Assembly: GCA_022559985.1 (NCBI GenBank)
Contig: JAFJTR010000012.1
Location: forward strand, 186,001-250,000
From: Parastagonospora avenae f. sp. tritici 18332-5
Taxonomy: Eukaryota > Ascomycota > Dothideomycetes > Pleosporales > Phaeosphaeriaceae
Length of the DNA: 64,000 nucleotides
Direction of reading: 5' to 3'
Positions 1 to 11,644 of this stretch are shown here, piece by piece. A program made the translations under genes and the position numbers. How positions within the stretch are numbered: position 1 is the stretch's first letter; each line of letters opens with the position of its first letter. Below the pieces are notes generated by a model. That model ran no database searches and was not told the origin of the DNA. It was given only the letters and a program-made list of their open reading frames with translations.

Positions 1-356
1 TGGCGTACATGTCATTTCCTAAAATTGGAACAGTTCTGGAAGGATTACAAGGCTGTTGCCTTGAGGAGTGCGGCGGGCGACGAGATTCTAGCTTTGGGTG
101 GGGGCGAGGAAGCGCCGAGATGAACGGCTTTCGGTGTATCTTATTCTTAGGTGGTACCGACTACCAGGTCCATGTTTGCGATGGGAGGAAATGGGTTGGA
201 GTCGTGGAGGACAGTAAACTCCACAACTATTGAAAATGATGATGATTCATGTGCATTCGAGATAGGCCGCTGTGTACTTCATGAATGCGTCGCGCATTGG
301 GTATCAAACAAGACAATCTCCCACCCAATTATCAATCTCCCGTTCCAAACAAACAC
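1..356. other. Window edge, no gene recognised
   Basis: I see only short overlapping open frames without recognisable domains. This is probably 3' flanking sequence of the DUR3 gene that ends at 357. Confidence 0.4.
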
Positions 357-2737
357 TCATCCAACAACAGTAGTCGCCTCCGCCTCCTTCGCAGTAGGCG
401 TATGCGTCCCACTCTCCGGCATCTTCTCTCCCTCCACAACCTGTGTTGTTGGCTTCCTCCCCTTACCCGTCAAATCCCTCCACATACCGCCAAAGTTCCT
501 TGCCAAGCTCTTCCTGCCTTCCCACAGCGGATACACGCCGACCGCCATTGTCGAGCACATAAGCCAAATAATGCCAACAATGACCCAGCCAGAAAAGAAT
601 TTCTGGCTGAAGATGTAGCCGGTGCCGTAGAGAGGCATGGGCCAGAGAACGAGAAGGGCGAGCGTCATAGTTGCGGTCGTGTATTTGGCAATCTTGGAGG
701 CGCGCAGCAGTTTGGCTTGTTCGGCGGCTTCGGCTTCAGGAGAGAGGGCGCCGTGGCGACCAACGACATGTTCGATGTCGAGGTGAGCGGCGGCGGTCAC
801 GTCGGAATCGTCACCGAGACGGATGTTCTTCATTGATTCCCAGTCGTAGTTGTCTGGCTTTTGTTAGCATTTGATTGTTGCAATTCAAGGAGAGGGACGT
901 ACCGATGCCGAAGATCAAGGTAAGAACGGGGATGAAGATCATGGGCGAGAGCAACGCGACAACGTTTCCAGCCAACATAGGATTGTTGGCGCCAGATGTA
1001 GCGACGCTGATGACTCCATCGTTGAGCTTTGAGGTTGTGACCAGCCACGCAGTCAGACTGCAGGCAAGACCGAGGATTGGGCTGAGTGTAGCAGCCCAGA
1101 AATTCTGGCCCTTCCACATCAGAGTCAATGTGGCTGGAAGAACTGCGGAAGAGATGATGACACCCATGAAAACATACAACCAGCCCATGCTACACAAATT
1201 GTTAGCTTTTGGTCTGAACAACATTTAGACTTCAATCTTACCTGATGCCAGCGTAGAACAAGCCCGTGGAGAAGGCGGCCATGACTATACCCCAGCCCGC
1301 AACACAAGAGTGCGAAATGTAGATTAGACGCTTTCCGGAAGCCTGAGGGTTGATGTAAGTGCCGTAGATGTCGTATGTCAGGATCGATGACACGGCAATC
1401 AGTTGAGCGGAGAATGCACTGGTCACAGCCATGAATACGATCAAGAGTGTGCCGACAGCACCACCGGAGCCAAGGAGCGCGACAGCTGCGTACGGCAGGG
1501 TAAGGCCAGCGCTGATCTCGGATTCGGTCATGAGATTCGGGTAGGTCGGGAAGCTGGGAGAGCTCTGCAGCGACAGGGCGGCGAGACCCATGGTGGTGGC
1601 GCACAGCCATGGGATGGCGAACCAGGAAAGTCCTCCGATGATGTAACCGGGAAGGGCGTGGACGGGCGAAGCAGCAATTGCCTTGTTGTAGTCTGCAGCA
1701 TGTTAGATCTTGCTTGAAATATCTCTTTCCATGCAAAACTTACATCCATTGTCCATGAACACGGTGCCAAAGTTACCGATAATATTAATAACAAAGAAGA
1801 TCGCTCCATCCTTGCTCTTCATGGTAAGGTAGCTTCCACCAGCGTTTCCTGGCACAGGCATTTCATCAGAAAGCTTGTTGAGTGCCTTGTAAACCGCCTC
1901 GGTCGAGCCAAGGGCAGTGCCGCTGGCATAAGTGGTGAAAGCGAAGGTCAAGAGGATGATGAGCAGGATAACCGTGTGCACATAGTCGGTAAGGAAGGTA
2001 GCCTTGATGCCACCAAACATGGTGTAAATGACGACACCGAGTGGGAGCAAGAAGCAAGCTGCCGCAGTGGGTACACCAGTCAATGAGGAAATGACGGCTG
2101 ATCCACCGGTGAGTAACATGGCTGTTACCAGAGTGTTGGTGAACAGGCCGAAAGTGATGTAGACGAAATGCGTAGCAGTTCCATAACGAGCACGAACGGC
2201 TTCCAAGAAGGTCTATTCTGATTAGCAGCTGGACGGTTCCATTAGGATGCTGGACTTGCATGTGCGTTTGGCGCTCTTCTCTTCAACTCGATAGCCACCG
2301 TCGCAAACAGCAAAATCTGCACGGTAGCCCCCGAAGCATACCAAAATGGTCCAGAAACACCTACAAAGATTAGCCTTCATTTCACACAACTCGCTTCATC
2401 GGATAACTTACCATATCGGAAAGCAACGGAGCAACTCTGCAAGAGCGTAGCAGCCCAAGTCCAAGACGAAACCACAGCACTAGCAACAAGGCCCGACTTA
2501 ACCGTGCGACCAGCCGTCGAGAACATTTCCGAAGTCTGCACTTCGTTGTTGTAGCGTTTGAGAACCCACGTCGTCAGGATCTACTCTTTGTCAGAACCAC
2601 ACTCAAATCTCCAAAGGCTACAACCAACATACCATGCCGAGAGCGAACAAGAAGCCAACACCAAGTACAATGCCATAACCCCAAGCCTGCCCCAAGGGCG
2701 AAGCCGAAGGACCGATCGGTGCACCACCTCCAGCCAT
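357..2737 (-). CDS. DUR3: DUR3-type urea/proton symporter (SSS family)
   Basis: This is a plasma-membrane importer of urea, possibly also polyamines, of the sodium:solute symporter family. Seven exons can be placed: 2737-2633, 2580-2412, 2360-2260, 2212-1744, 1692-1242, 1189-903 and 853-357, giving 692 aa, the usual DUR3 length. The start M-A-G-G-G-A-P is followed at once by the first hydrophobic helix; many helices follow, for example around G-G-I-K-A-T-F-L-T-D-Y. The family motif N-A-H-T-F-L-E-A is restored only when the third intron is read as GC-AG (2213-2259). The C-terminal tail after the last helix is hydrophilic. Six HGATAR sites upstream fit nitrogen-regulated expression. Another SSS substrate is possible but less likely. 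Confidence 0.9.
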
Positions 2738-3712
2738 ATTGAAGTCGTGGAAGAACTACAACGTGCGTGAAGAGCGTTGAACCATTTCAGCGGGACCACC
2801 AAGGTATCTATTATACTTCCCCGGTCCCCACACATGCACAATATCTATGCACGGCATCTGTTCGGGGGAGCGTGAGTCTTGCTATCTTAGACGTTGATCA
2901 TATGCGGGCCGCGCTGATTGGCCACAGATAGCACGATTGAGCCGCGACATTGGCGTACCAGACAGGTAGACCGAACGGTAAAAAGCATAGTAGCTTGTCA
3001 TTAGCAAGACGGGCATAATTGCAGGCTGCTTGGCTGATGGAAGCTCGCTTGCGACGATAAGCACAGGCGGCGCGGAAGATTCTTTCATCGACAGTGATTT
3101 GGCCTCAGACGTGCTGCTATTAGCTAGGGCTGGGCGTGGAGATAGATGTCGTCTCGAGGTTGGTGGTTCGAATGACTAGTCGCAGAGATAAGGAGAGCAA
3201 GCCGGCCAATGGGCATCCCTGTCGGTGCGGACCGAAGTCGCTGCGTCTCCACAGTGCGAGCGTATCTCCACGGTTCTGCTGATTGGAGCTGTTTTGTACT
3301 CGATTGCTTCGACAAAGAGGCGATTATCTCGCATGTCTTCAGACAAGCTGAGGTTTGGCGACTTCCGGGGTGGGTGGTGGCCGGAAGAAGGCTTTGCATG
3401 CAGCGTGCATGAAGACCTAGCCCTGCGAGATGCGCCTTTCGTCTACATGTAGTGAAGGAGATCGCGTTAGAGTGGGATATTCCAAGCGACCGTGTAGCGA
3501 GAGCTGAGTCCGTCAAGCGACACACTGCATCGTGTTGTATGTGGGACGGAGATGCTACAACAGCGGTAGGAACAACAGCGCAGCAGGGCGTAATGGTGAC
3601 AGTAATCACGCTGTGAGAAATGAAGTGAGTATGAAGGCGTTAGGCATGTGATGAAGGCACCAAACACCCATGGAAATCATGCAATATCATAGGGCAGTCG
3701 CAACCATCCTCC
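2738..3712. other. Intergenic region / DUR3 upstream region
   Basis: This is the upstream region of DUR3 and the 3' flank of the DUF1446 gene. Several frames of 60-160 codons overlap on both strands; none shows a domain or a sensible splice pattern. The clear content is the GATA-site cluster listed separately. Confidence 0.5.
2882..3329. promoter_or_regulatory. Cluster of six HGATAR sites upstream of DUR3
   Basis: Matches to the AreA/GATA-factor consensus HGATAR lie at 2882-2887 (minus), 2926-2931, 3055-3060, 3140-3145, 3186-3191 (plus) and 3324-3329 (minus). About 1.3 would be expected by chance in 450 bp on both strands. Fungal urea permeases are classic nitrogen-metabolite-repressed genes, so these are plausible GATA-factor sites. 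Binding itself is inference. Confidence 0.6.
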
Positions 3713-5588
3713 CTAAATCCTCCCCCTCGCCAAAAACCTCACCGGCACATCCACCCACCTCGCCCTAACATACTCTGCGCAATTCTTCCCCAGCAGATCC
3801 GCACTCGTACTACAACTCACCCCGCGATCCAAATGATCCTTGAGCAAAAAGTGCACAGCCCTGAGTCCTTCGAACTCGCACCTCTCCACTCGTCCGCCCG
3901 TGAATTCGTCGGCTAGCAGAGTGGTCATGAACGCTGTTGAGAGGAGGTTCTGCAGCCACCCGTATTCATCGGCGTGTCGAACCCACAGCCCGATGTTGCA
4001 GTCGCTGCCTTTGTCGCCGGAGCGCGCGTGCACGATTGTGCCGAGCGGGGAGGGGATCGTTGGACCGAAAGTATCAAATTCTTTGATATTTGCTGTGGTG
4101 GGTTGAGTTGGTTGGTGTTTGTCCCATACTTTCGTGTCTAGGGGTGGCGGTATATCGACTGTCTCGCCATTCGGTAGATGAACTTTGTGTTCAATAGCTG
4201 ACTGCGGGAGAAGAGTGACATAGTACTCAAACACTTCTCTCGGAAACGCCTGGCGCAGGTCGAGGTGTGGTGTTGCGCCTGGGTACGCGCACATTATGGG
4301 ATCGATACACGGGCGCACGAACTTCGCGGGGGCGAGATGTTCGGCATTGCGGGCTTGGGCGACGACGCGGAAGGAGACTGTTGCGACATTTTGATTTGTC
4401 GGATTGTCTGCACAGCTCCCGACTATTTGGAAGTCCAGTTTGGAGAAGTTGGTGATGCTGGTGCCCATTTGATGTCGGATTTGCTGCTCGATCATGCGTG
4501 CTTTGGTATGTGTGTCGAGGCCCGTGATAAACCAAGTCATTTCGGCTTGATATATGGGTTTCGCTGTGATTCCGACTTTCGTAGTCGGTGGTGGCAAGGC
4601 GCCCTTTACACCCCGTAATGCCACGCGATTCGTCGCCAAATGCTCGAACCAGACGTCGTCCAGAATCGCTGTGACGTCCGAGTTGAAATACCAGGGTCCT
4701 TGGATCTCGTACAGGAATTGGCTAGTGAGCGTATTGACCGATACTTCGCCCCCAGACCCTACATTCTTCGTCACAACGACTTCACCAGACTCCGCAATCT
4801 CGACAATCGGGTATCCAATCTTCGTCCAATCCAGACACTCCAGGTCTTTGAACCCCGTATAATTCCCACCAGTGCTATAAGAAGAACACTCCGACAGATG
4901 CCCCGCGACAAATGCATTTGCCAATCTATCCAGATCCGACCGCTTCCACTTATGCCACCAAAACGCCGCGCCGATGACAGGACTTGCGTCGCTAACCCGG
5001 CCGCATATGACAATATCTGCGCCTCGCTCAAAAGCCTTTGCGATCCCCAATCCGCCGAGATATGCCTGTGCATAGATAGGTTCAAACCCCCAATCCTCCA
5101 ACTTCTGTCCCGTGCATATATTCTCAAACGCTGAATCCCCACGCTTTTGCGCTTTGATTAATTGCGGAAAAACCTCATCCCCCGAGATCCACGCAACGCT
5201 CAAATCCAACCCCGTCGCATTGACCATCTTCGCGACTACATCATGTAGCTTCTGCGTATCCGCAGCGCCCGCATTCACCGCGACTTTGATGCGGTGATTC
5301 GCGATATACGGCAGCGCTGGTTCGAGCGCTTCGAGAAAAGTGGGTTCGTATGCGTCGAGGGTACCGTTGGCTTTTGCGTTCGCTCGGCCTGTCATATTTC
5401 CCTCGCTCATCCAGTCGCCCACTAGCACATCGATGGAGTCAATTTCGTAGTTCGAGGCCAGTAGGGTCATGGCATTGCGGCGGTCGGTGGTGGATCCGGA
5501 GCATCCTGTTTGGAAAAATTAGCTATGTTTGATTGATATATACTCGCATGAACATACCTGCGATTCGTATGGGCCGTTGTGGTGCCAT
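3713..5588 (-). CDS. DUF1446 / AtuA-like family protein
   Basis: There are two exons. Exon 1 (5588-5558) encodes M-A-P-Q-R-P-I-R-I-A and joins after a 49-nt intron (5557-5509 by the donor; acceptor CAG at 5508-5506) to 5505-3713, giving 607 aa. The N-terminus reads I-R-I-A-G-C-S-G-S-T-T-D-R, then D-V-L-V-G-D-W-M-S-E-G-N and a long block with G-R-V-S-D-A-S-P, diagnostic for the DUF1446 family related to AtuA of acyclic terpene utilisation. The C-terminal third (R-S-G-D-K-G-S-D-C-N-I-G) matches the small AtuA-like domain usually found in these fungal proteins. The biochemical role in fungi is not established. No signal peptide is seen. Neighbours give no clear pathway. Confidence 0.85.
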
Positions 5589-6110
5589 TGCAAGGTCAAG
5601 GAGGTTGTAAGTCGCTCAGTCGCACGGTAGAGATGAATACGACAGCCCTGGAGGGCATAGTTGATGCATCGCAGTACTGACGGTCATCAGATTGAACATA
5701 ACTATACCTCGGGAGGCGCCGTTATGCTTCGATGCTGCAGAGTCGCGTTGAAGCTGTCAGCACGTGGCCGAGGCGCGGGGAAATCCACCATGCCTGATCA
5801 GCAGTAGCGGCAAAATTCGTGTCCATTTTGCATTTGCGCCAAGTGATCTAATGGTTTTTAGATGCATACTTGTTATAATTTCAAAGAAGCCTGAATATAT
5901 ACACAGCCCCAATATGCTACACGCGATTTCACAAGAAATCTTTGAAGATATACAGGCTGCCTCTTCAAGTCTCCTCTTTGGGGACTTTGGGCAGGAATTT
6001 CCTCGACGTCTGGTGCGTTCGACTTCACTGTCACAGTAGCTTATTACATAAAATTGGCTTCGGGATGAAATTGGCAGTATTACGTTAGCAGAGCGAGACG
6101 GCTACATCGC
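5589..6110. other. Intergenic
   Basis: Short AT-richer spacer between two minus-strand genes. One 91-codon plus-strand frame at 5764-6039 has no recognisable feature. Nothing else seen. Confidence 0.5.
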
Positions 6111-7996
6111 TCAATGCTGCTCAATACCCGTAGGCACCTGCGAGTTTTCCTTACGGTTGACCTTCTGCATGCCATCCACAGTATGATGCCTATGCTCACC
6201 AGCCTGTGCGCGAGTTGCTGAGGCACGCCTCGAAGTAGGGATCGAACCAGCACCGGTAACCGAGTTCTGCCTTGAGCCATAGATACCAGGCAACGCGCTA
6301 ACTCGCCTGCCGCCAGTCTCGTCGCGCGCAGAGCTGAGCTGCTGGGCGAAAGGACTGCGAGCGCGCATGACTGGACCCTTCCAATAGATGACGTAGACCG
6401 AGATGACGAGCAAAATGGAGATACAGAAGAGAATGGTAGATGCGTTGGCCAAATGGTTCTTGCCGCCGATGTTCTTGAAGAACGGAGTCGCGGGGAGCGT
6501 TAGCACACCGGCAAGGAAGTCACGAGCCCATCCGTTACCGCCGGTCGCTGACGCACTGTATGGTCCGTAGGCGCAGATCATGTAATCGATGGTAGCCATG
6601 TAGATGGCGTAGTTGGCGATGCCGATAATAGCGCTGCCAATAATAGGTCCCATCCAGTGGATTGGCGGGCCAGTCGACGTCCAGGCGAAAATGATGAGAC
6701 CTATTGGCAGGCATGGCGCGGTATAAAGAAGCCACCAGAGTCTGGATTCGTACTGAGCCTGCTCGTCACCCGGCCGCTCGCGTCGGAGTCGCTCGTTGCG
6801 CTTGATGGCGGGGATGAAGCTGAACCATGCAATGAAGTAACCGACACCGATACCACAAAACGCCAGGCCAATGGAGAAGACAGCGAAGTCCCACTGCTCA
6901 AACACTAGAGCGTATGATTGGAGGAACATGAAGATGATGGCATCAGAGAAACCGGAAAGGAGCGACAAGACCAAAACAATGGGTTCAGTCAAGAACATGC
7001 GGAATGGACGCATCCAAGTGGTGAGGATCTCACGCGGGTTGAAGCGTTCCTTGAAGGTCCTGAGCTCGTTGGGTCCCCAGATGTTCACCGGCTTGCCATT
7101 CTTCTCGCCCTCCGCGCGGCGCTTCTTCGCGATCCTGTCCATGAGGACGGTTGTACGGGTTTCGGGAACGATAAGAGCATGGGCAATCTGAACAGCGCCT
7201 CCGAAGATGAGCTGAATCCAGATGTTCCAACGCCAGGCGAGGAATTGCTCGACAAAGCCTCCCACAATGGGACCGAGGACGGAACCGCCGACTGAGGAGA
7301 AGACGATGAAGGCCTGAAAAAAATTAGCTGAAGTTTGTGAGCAAACTTCGCAAAAGCACTTACTACCGCGTACTGCTGTTCATTGGCTTCCCACATGTCC
7401 GCTACCATTGCAAGCGTGACCGATCCACCAGCGGTAGACAGACCACCAAGTGAACGGAACGCGAGAATCGTGCCGAAGTTGGGCGCAATGCCCACGGGGA
7501 TTTGCCAGATGTTGACGAAGAATAAACTGAGCTGGAGTATAGGCCATCGTCCGAGCTCCTCAGACCAAGGCGCCCAAAGTTCGCAGCCGAAAGCGTAGGT
7601 AATCAGGAAAAGCGCAGCACCGAGACGGGCAGCCTGGGCGCTGACACCGAACTCCTTGGATATGCCGCCAACCGCATTGCTGTACAACGAGGTGTTGAAA
7701 TTCATGCTGACCTGCACGAGAAAGACGATCGAGAGTATCAACCATTTCTTCCAGTTGGGGAACGAGAAGCCGAGCTCCTCATAGCAGTCCTCTTCAGTGA
7801 TCTCATATTTCTCGTATGTGCCGTACTTCTCGAAGTGTTCGCGGTCAGCCGCGTTGTTGGCGTTTGCAGTAGGGTTCTCGGCGTGTTGATGCTCAAGATC
7901 GGAAGTCGAGTCTTTCTTCTCGTTGAGGATAGCCTGGTTATTCCCGACCGCGTGCGGGTCGTGGATCTTGGGCTCGACCTCTCCAGCTGTAGCCAT
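6111..7996 (-). CDS. MFS drug/polyamine transporter, DHA1-like
   Basis: This is a plasma-membrane proton antiporter of the 12-helix DHA1 type. Two exons (7996-7364 and 7313-6111; 49-nt intron) give 611 aa. After about 85 hydrophilic residues the first helix begins at W-K-K-W-L-I-L-S. The segment between helices 4 and 5 carries the antiporter motif C-like G-S-V-L-G-P-I-V-G-G, and R-S-L-G-G-L-S-T-A-G follows the helix-3 region. A long central cytosolic loop (residues about 255-320) separates the two halves. The C-terminal 90 residues are Ser/Arg/His-rich and presumably cytosolic. It resembles fungal polyamine/fluconazole-type exporters, but the substrate cannot be read from sequence. Confidence 0.85.
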
Positions 7997-9649
7997 GATG
8001 AAGGATATTACTAGCGATGGGAAGGATGAATCAATTTCCTCTCACTGGCCAGCATCCGGGGAAGCTGAAGGGAAGTAGGTGATTTCGCGGGGACGTCAAC
8101 GGCGCAGGTCTAGCAGGTCTTAAGTCACTGACAGTGAAAGCAGTCGCGGTCGGTGCGCATCACACGACAGTCCCGTGCCGCAGCGCAGGACGTCATCTCA
8201 CAGAATCCGGGCTTGCAGGATTTCGCGCTATGGCTTGCGAACGTTATTCACGTCTAAGCGGCGACCTCTCACCGCAAACAGATGCAATTGTAACAGTGGG
8301 TCCTGCTAGTCACACCAACTGCATGCACATCTCGGGGATGGGGAATATGCCTTGTGGGGTATCAAGACGCTACGTCATCCTTACAGCATGTATTTCACGG
8401 AGCGACATAACCTTTGAACACCTTCAAACACCACGCATTTGTCTGCACAAGAACCATCAAGCACTCCAAGAACCTCTTCGCATCCACGGCACGGACAAGC
8501 TTCTGCGGATCCCGGATTGCCAAGTCGCGCCCGGAATCTTAAATCATGAACATCACCGGTCAGTGATGTCATACTGGCCGCTTCATCAAACGCCGCACGA
8601 TGCAGCCTGCGCCCCATTCATCTAACCCCAGCATCGACGCGCCCCGTGTGTGGTGCCCCAGTCGCCGGCCAAGCATGCACTTTTGTTCTAAAAGATCGGA
8701 ATCGGCTGATGGGTCTTTGAGTACGCGATGTCACGGCAATGTGGCGTTCGAGCGGGTGGATCGCCTAATTCGGATGTGCGGCTCTGCGTTGGGGCTCCAC
8801 ATTGCTTGTCAAAGACACATTCTGGTGCTTATATTATGGAATTGCCGTTGGAAACAATTTCTGGCGTTCACGCGGCTGCGAAAACTTTTACTATGGGGAC
8901 GAAACGACACGGAGGGAGCCCAGACCTTAGGAAAGACTACAAAGAGCGCAAGAAATCGTCACTGCTATTGTTGACGGCTCCACTCTCTCCTCGCCTCTCT
9001 AATGTCCGCAGGTGATGGACTCGGTCCAATCCACAGTTGCTGGACGTCGCTGTTTGACTCAGAGAGCGAAGAGAAAAATGCATTACTGACTAACTGGCGA
9101 ATCAACCATCGCAAGCAACTCACCTCCCCGAGGGAAAACAGGCTTCTCTTTCCATTTGGCCTACTATCTTCTCTTCTTGTCAACTGCCGTCGGACTTGCT
9201 CAACGACGGCATCCCAAGAAAGCCGACACGATGGATTCGCCATATTCATCTCTCGTATACTAGACGTGATCTTGTGGCCCGGCCCGTCACCTGTGCTTGG
9301 CTGGCGGCTGATCCTCAACTTCCCCTCCCCTCCGTTCATCTCCTGTGCTTGCAATTTCCGATTGTTGTGGATCCGGATGCTCCGCCTCTCCTGGCACGCG
9401 TGGTAGAACGTCTGCGATTTGCAAGAGCGGTGGATTTGATCGTTCCTGCCCGGGGAGGCGCTCGGCGAACATGGACATCAGATCAATCTATTGCTCGACA
9501 TCGGGGAACTTTTCCGTGTCCACCATACCAGCTACAAGCCATGGTTCTCTATGCAAATCTGTCGGAGCATGAGCTATCTTCAGCTCTTTTGCATACCTGC
9601 GGATGTCCTTCTTGATTTCAGGCCATCCTAGTCCAATGCTAGCCTTTCG
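7997..9649. other. Gene-poor stretch, no supported gene
   Basis: About 1.65 kb with only overlapping frames (up to 163 codons on plus at 8134-8625, 139 codons at 9196-9615, 129 codons on minus at 8965-9354). None has a recognisable domain or a consistent intron set. A diverged or orphan gene cannot be excluded. Confidence 0.4.
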
Positions 9650-10487
9650 TTAACCGCTCCACTGTCTAGGTCGAAGACAAGCCAAAGCCGTGATTACTGG
9701 GAATGCAAGTTCGCCAAAAAGCGATCCGATCACTATAATTTTGTCCAAATCTACTGGCACGATATGCACTGCTAGCTCCCGGAACATGGCGACGCGAATG
9801 TCGTACCCAAATGGATCTATGAAGTTTGCCATCTCCGGCAGAAGATTCAGTATCCCGTGCCGTGTCAAATCAGAGAATCTTACCGCTTGATAGACTTCGC
9901 CCATGATGCGGCCAAACACGAGGTGCTCATGTCCGAATCTTCCCACGAGATGTGGCATGCCACACCAGCACTTCATCTTCAACATCAAGTGTGTCCATCA
10001 CCGCCACATGCACCTCTCTGTGGCAGCTTTCCGTGAGTTTCATGGCATAGCAAAGCACTAGATGCAGAGATGCAGCCCACGAACTGTATCCAGATACTAC
10101 ACCTCTCATGTCGCGTAAATGGGCTATCGCCATGCCATGTAGTCGAGCTTCTGATATCTCGTAGAAGCTAGGTCACTTTTGGTCGTTCTCAGGATTAGCT
10201 TTTAGCATGAACAAATGGGGCGTTATGTTAGTCCTGGTATTCAGAGCGGTACTCGGTCCACCTCCACTACCTTCATGCCAGGCGCGAAAGAGGTACCTAG
10301 GTACATTGTTCTTCCGGAGTACTGTTCTCAAATCGTCGAAAGGTGTCTCTCGCGTAACGTAGCAAACATGGTAATACTCACTTTCCAATCTATCCTTCCG
10401 CTCGCCTGTAATAGGAGACATTTTGTCTTCGTCCAATCCCGGATATTCGGCCATTGTTGCCTTCCTGGAAGGGATTACATGGCGCAT
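9650..10487 (-). pseudogene. Decayed DUF7587-domain gene (nonsense plus frameshift)
   Basis: The first segment (10487-10173) contains P-R-Y-L-F-R-A-W-H-E-G-S-G-G-G followed by A-L-N-T-R-T-N-I-T-P-H, the hallmark start of the fungal DUF7587 domain. An in-frame TGA at 10175-10173 interrupts it. The same frame then continues with F-Y-E-I-S-E-A-R-L and S-S-W-A-A-S-L-H-L-V-L and V-M-D-T-L-D to about 9955. There the reading must jump by one base to continue with H-L-V-G-R-F-G-H-E and F-G-R-I-M-G down to 9650. The order and spacing match an intact family member, so this is one gene with two lesions. Family members are of unknown function and common in ascomycetes. A sequencing error could explain the frameshift but is less likely for both lesions. 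Confidence 0.75.
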
Positions 10488-10948
10488 ATGAAGGGTATAT
10501 CATGATTTGTAGATTTGTTTGTTGTCTCAAGAGTTCGCTCGACCATGCGACTACTGGAAGCATCACTAATCATCAGTCTTGTCCGTACAGAGCAATCCTC
10601 ATTATCACGTGAGCTGCTGATGCATAGGCCTGCAGGCCTGTGCGCGGCAGAACTGTATATGAACGCGTTCGTACGATAGATAGAACATCATCAATCTGCA
10701 ACAATATACATTCGTAACTTGATCAACCCCATCGTACAATATTGTACACCCACTTACTGCAACTATCGCGCTGCAGACGAAGTGCTACTAACAAGTCTTG
10801 TATATTTTCACGAGAGACGAACAACGATGACTATTGGGCTTCGCATCTGACTCAGCGTCCTGGAACAGATCATAAAAAGACACAATGATCCACCCAGAGG
10901 GCAGAAAGTACATCATATCGTTTCGCACTCCTACGAAGCAACCAAACA
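10488..10948. other. Intergenic
   Basis: No gene recognised. It contains a perfect 14-bp palindrome, AGGCCTGCAGGCCT, at 10626-10639. Confidence 0.5.
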
Positions 10949-11644
10949 TCAGTCCGCCTTCTCACGCCCCGCCGAACCCTTCTCCATCCCCGGCCCACTC
11001 GCATTCCTCATCTTCACACTCTCCTCCGTCTCCTGCAACAACGCCTCATCATGCCCGACCGGAAAGAACCTAAAGCTCCTAAACTCAGTGTTCTTCCACC
11101 ACCCGCCCCGCTGACTTCCATCCTCATTCAGATCCCCAGAAACATAGTGCAAAAAATCTCCATGCGACACAACCACAACCTCTTGCTCGTCACGATCACG
11201 CAAGAACCTGCGCAACTCCAGTGCGCGTGCTTTTAGCGAGTCGCCGTCGGGTGCCCATCGACCTTTTTTAGAATCGTAGTCGACATACGTATCCATACAT
11301 CTGTGGAAGTCGACTACCTTCCCGAACTCTTTCTGCAGGTCCTTCACAGGGCTAGGCTTATTGGCTGGCTTATCAGTCGCTTCTTGCGCAAGCGGGAGAG
11401 CGAGGACTTTGTGCTCGCCAGATTGCAGGTAGGGCTGCATGCTGATAAGTGCTGTTTGGCAGGCGCGGCGGATAGGGCTTGCGCAGACAAGGTCGATGCG
11501 ATCGAAGTAGGGAAATATGGTAGAGAGATGCATGCATTGTTGCTTGCCTTTGGGAGTGAGGTCCGGGTCGGGGATGGTTTCGTCCTCGAGCGAGTTGTGG
11601 AAGCCTTCGGCGTGGCGGATGAAGTGGACTGCACGGGGAGCCAT
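10949..11644 (-). CDS. Histidine phosphatase / phosphoglycerate mutase-like protein
   Basis: A single exon encodes 231 aa. The N-terminus M-A-P-R-A-V-H-F-I-R-H-A-E-G contains the R-H-A/G catalytic signature of the histidine phosphatase superfamily, with the phospho-accepting His near residue 11. The second catalytic His lies in V-V-V-S-H-G-D-F near residue 162. C-A-S-P-I-R-R-A-C-Q-T (about 54-64) gives the third conserved Arg. The length and small cytosolic fold fit the fungal phosphoglycerate-mutase-like phosphatases of unknown substrate rather than glycolytic GPM. The C-terminal 25 residues are charged and poorly conserved in type. Confidence 0.88.
   Translation of the reverse strand: MAPRAVHFIRHAEGFHNSLEDETIPDPDLTPKGKQQCMHLSTIFPYFDRIDLVCASPIRRACQTALISMQPYLQSGEHKVLALPLAQEATDKPANKPSPVKDLQKEFGKVVDFHRCMDTYVDYDSKKGRWAPDGDSLKARALELRRFLRDRDEQEVVVVSHGDFLHYVSGDLNEDGSQRGGWWKNTEFRSFRFFPVGHDEALLQETEESVKMRNASGPGMEKGSAGREKAD

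Noticed and set aside
8134..9615. Plus-strand frames as a multi-exon gene
   Set aside because: No domain, no consistent codon use and no splice chain that joins them; left as unannotated.
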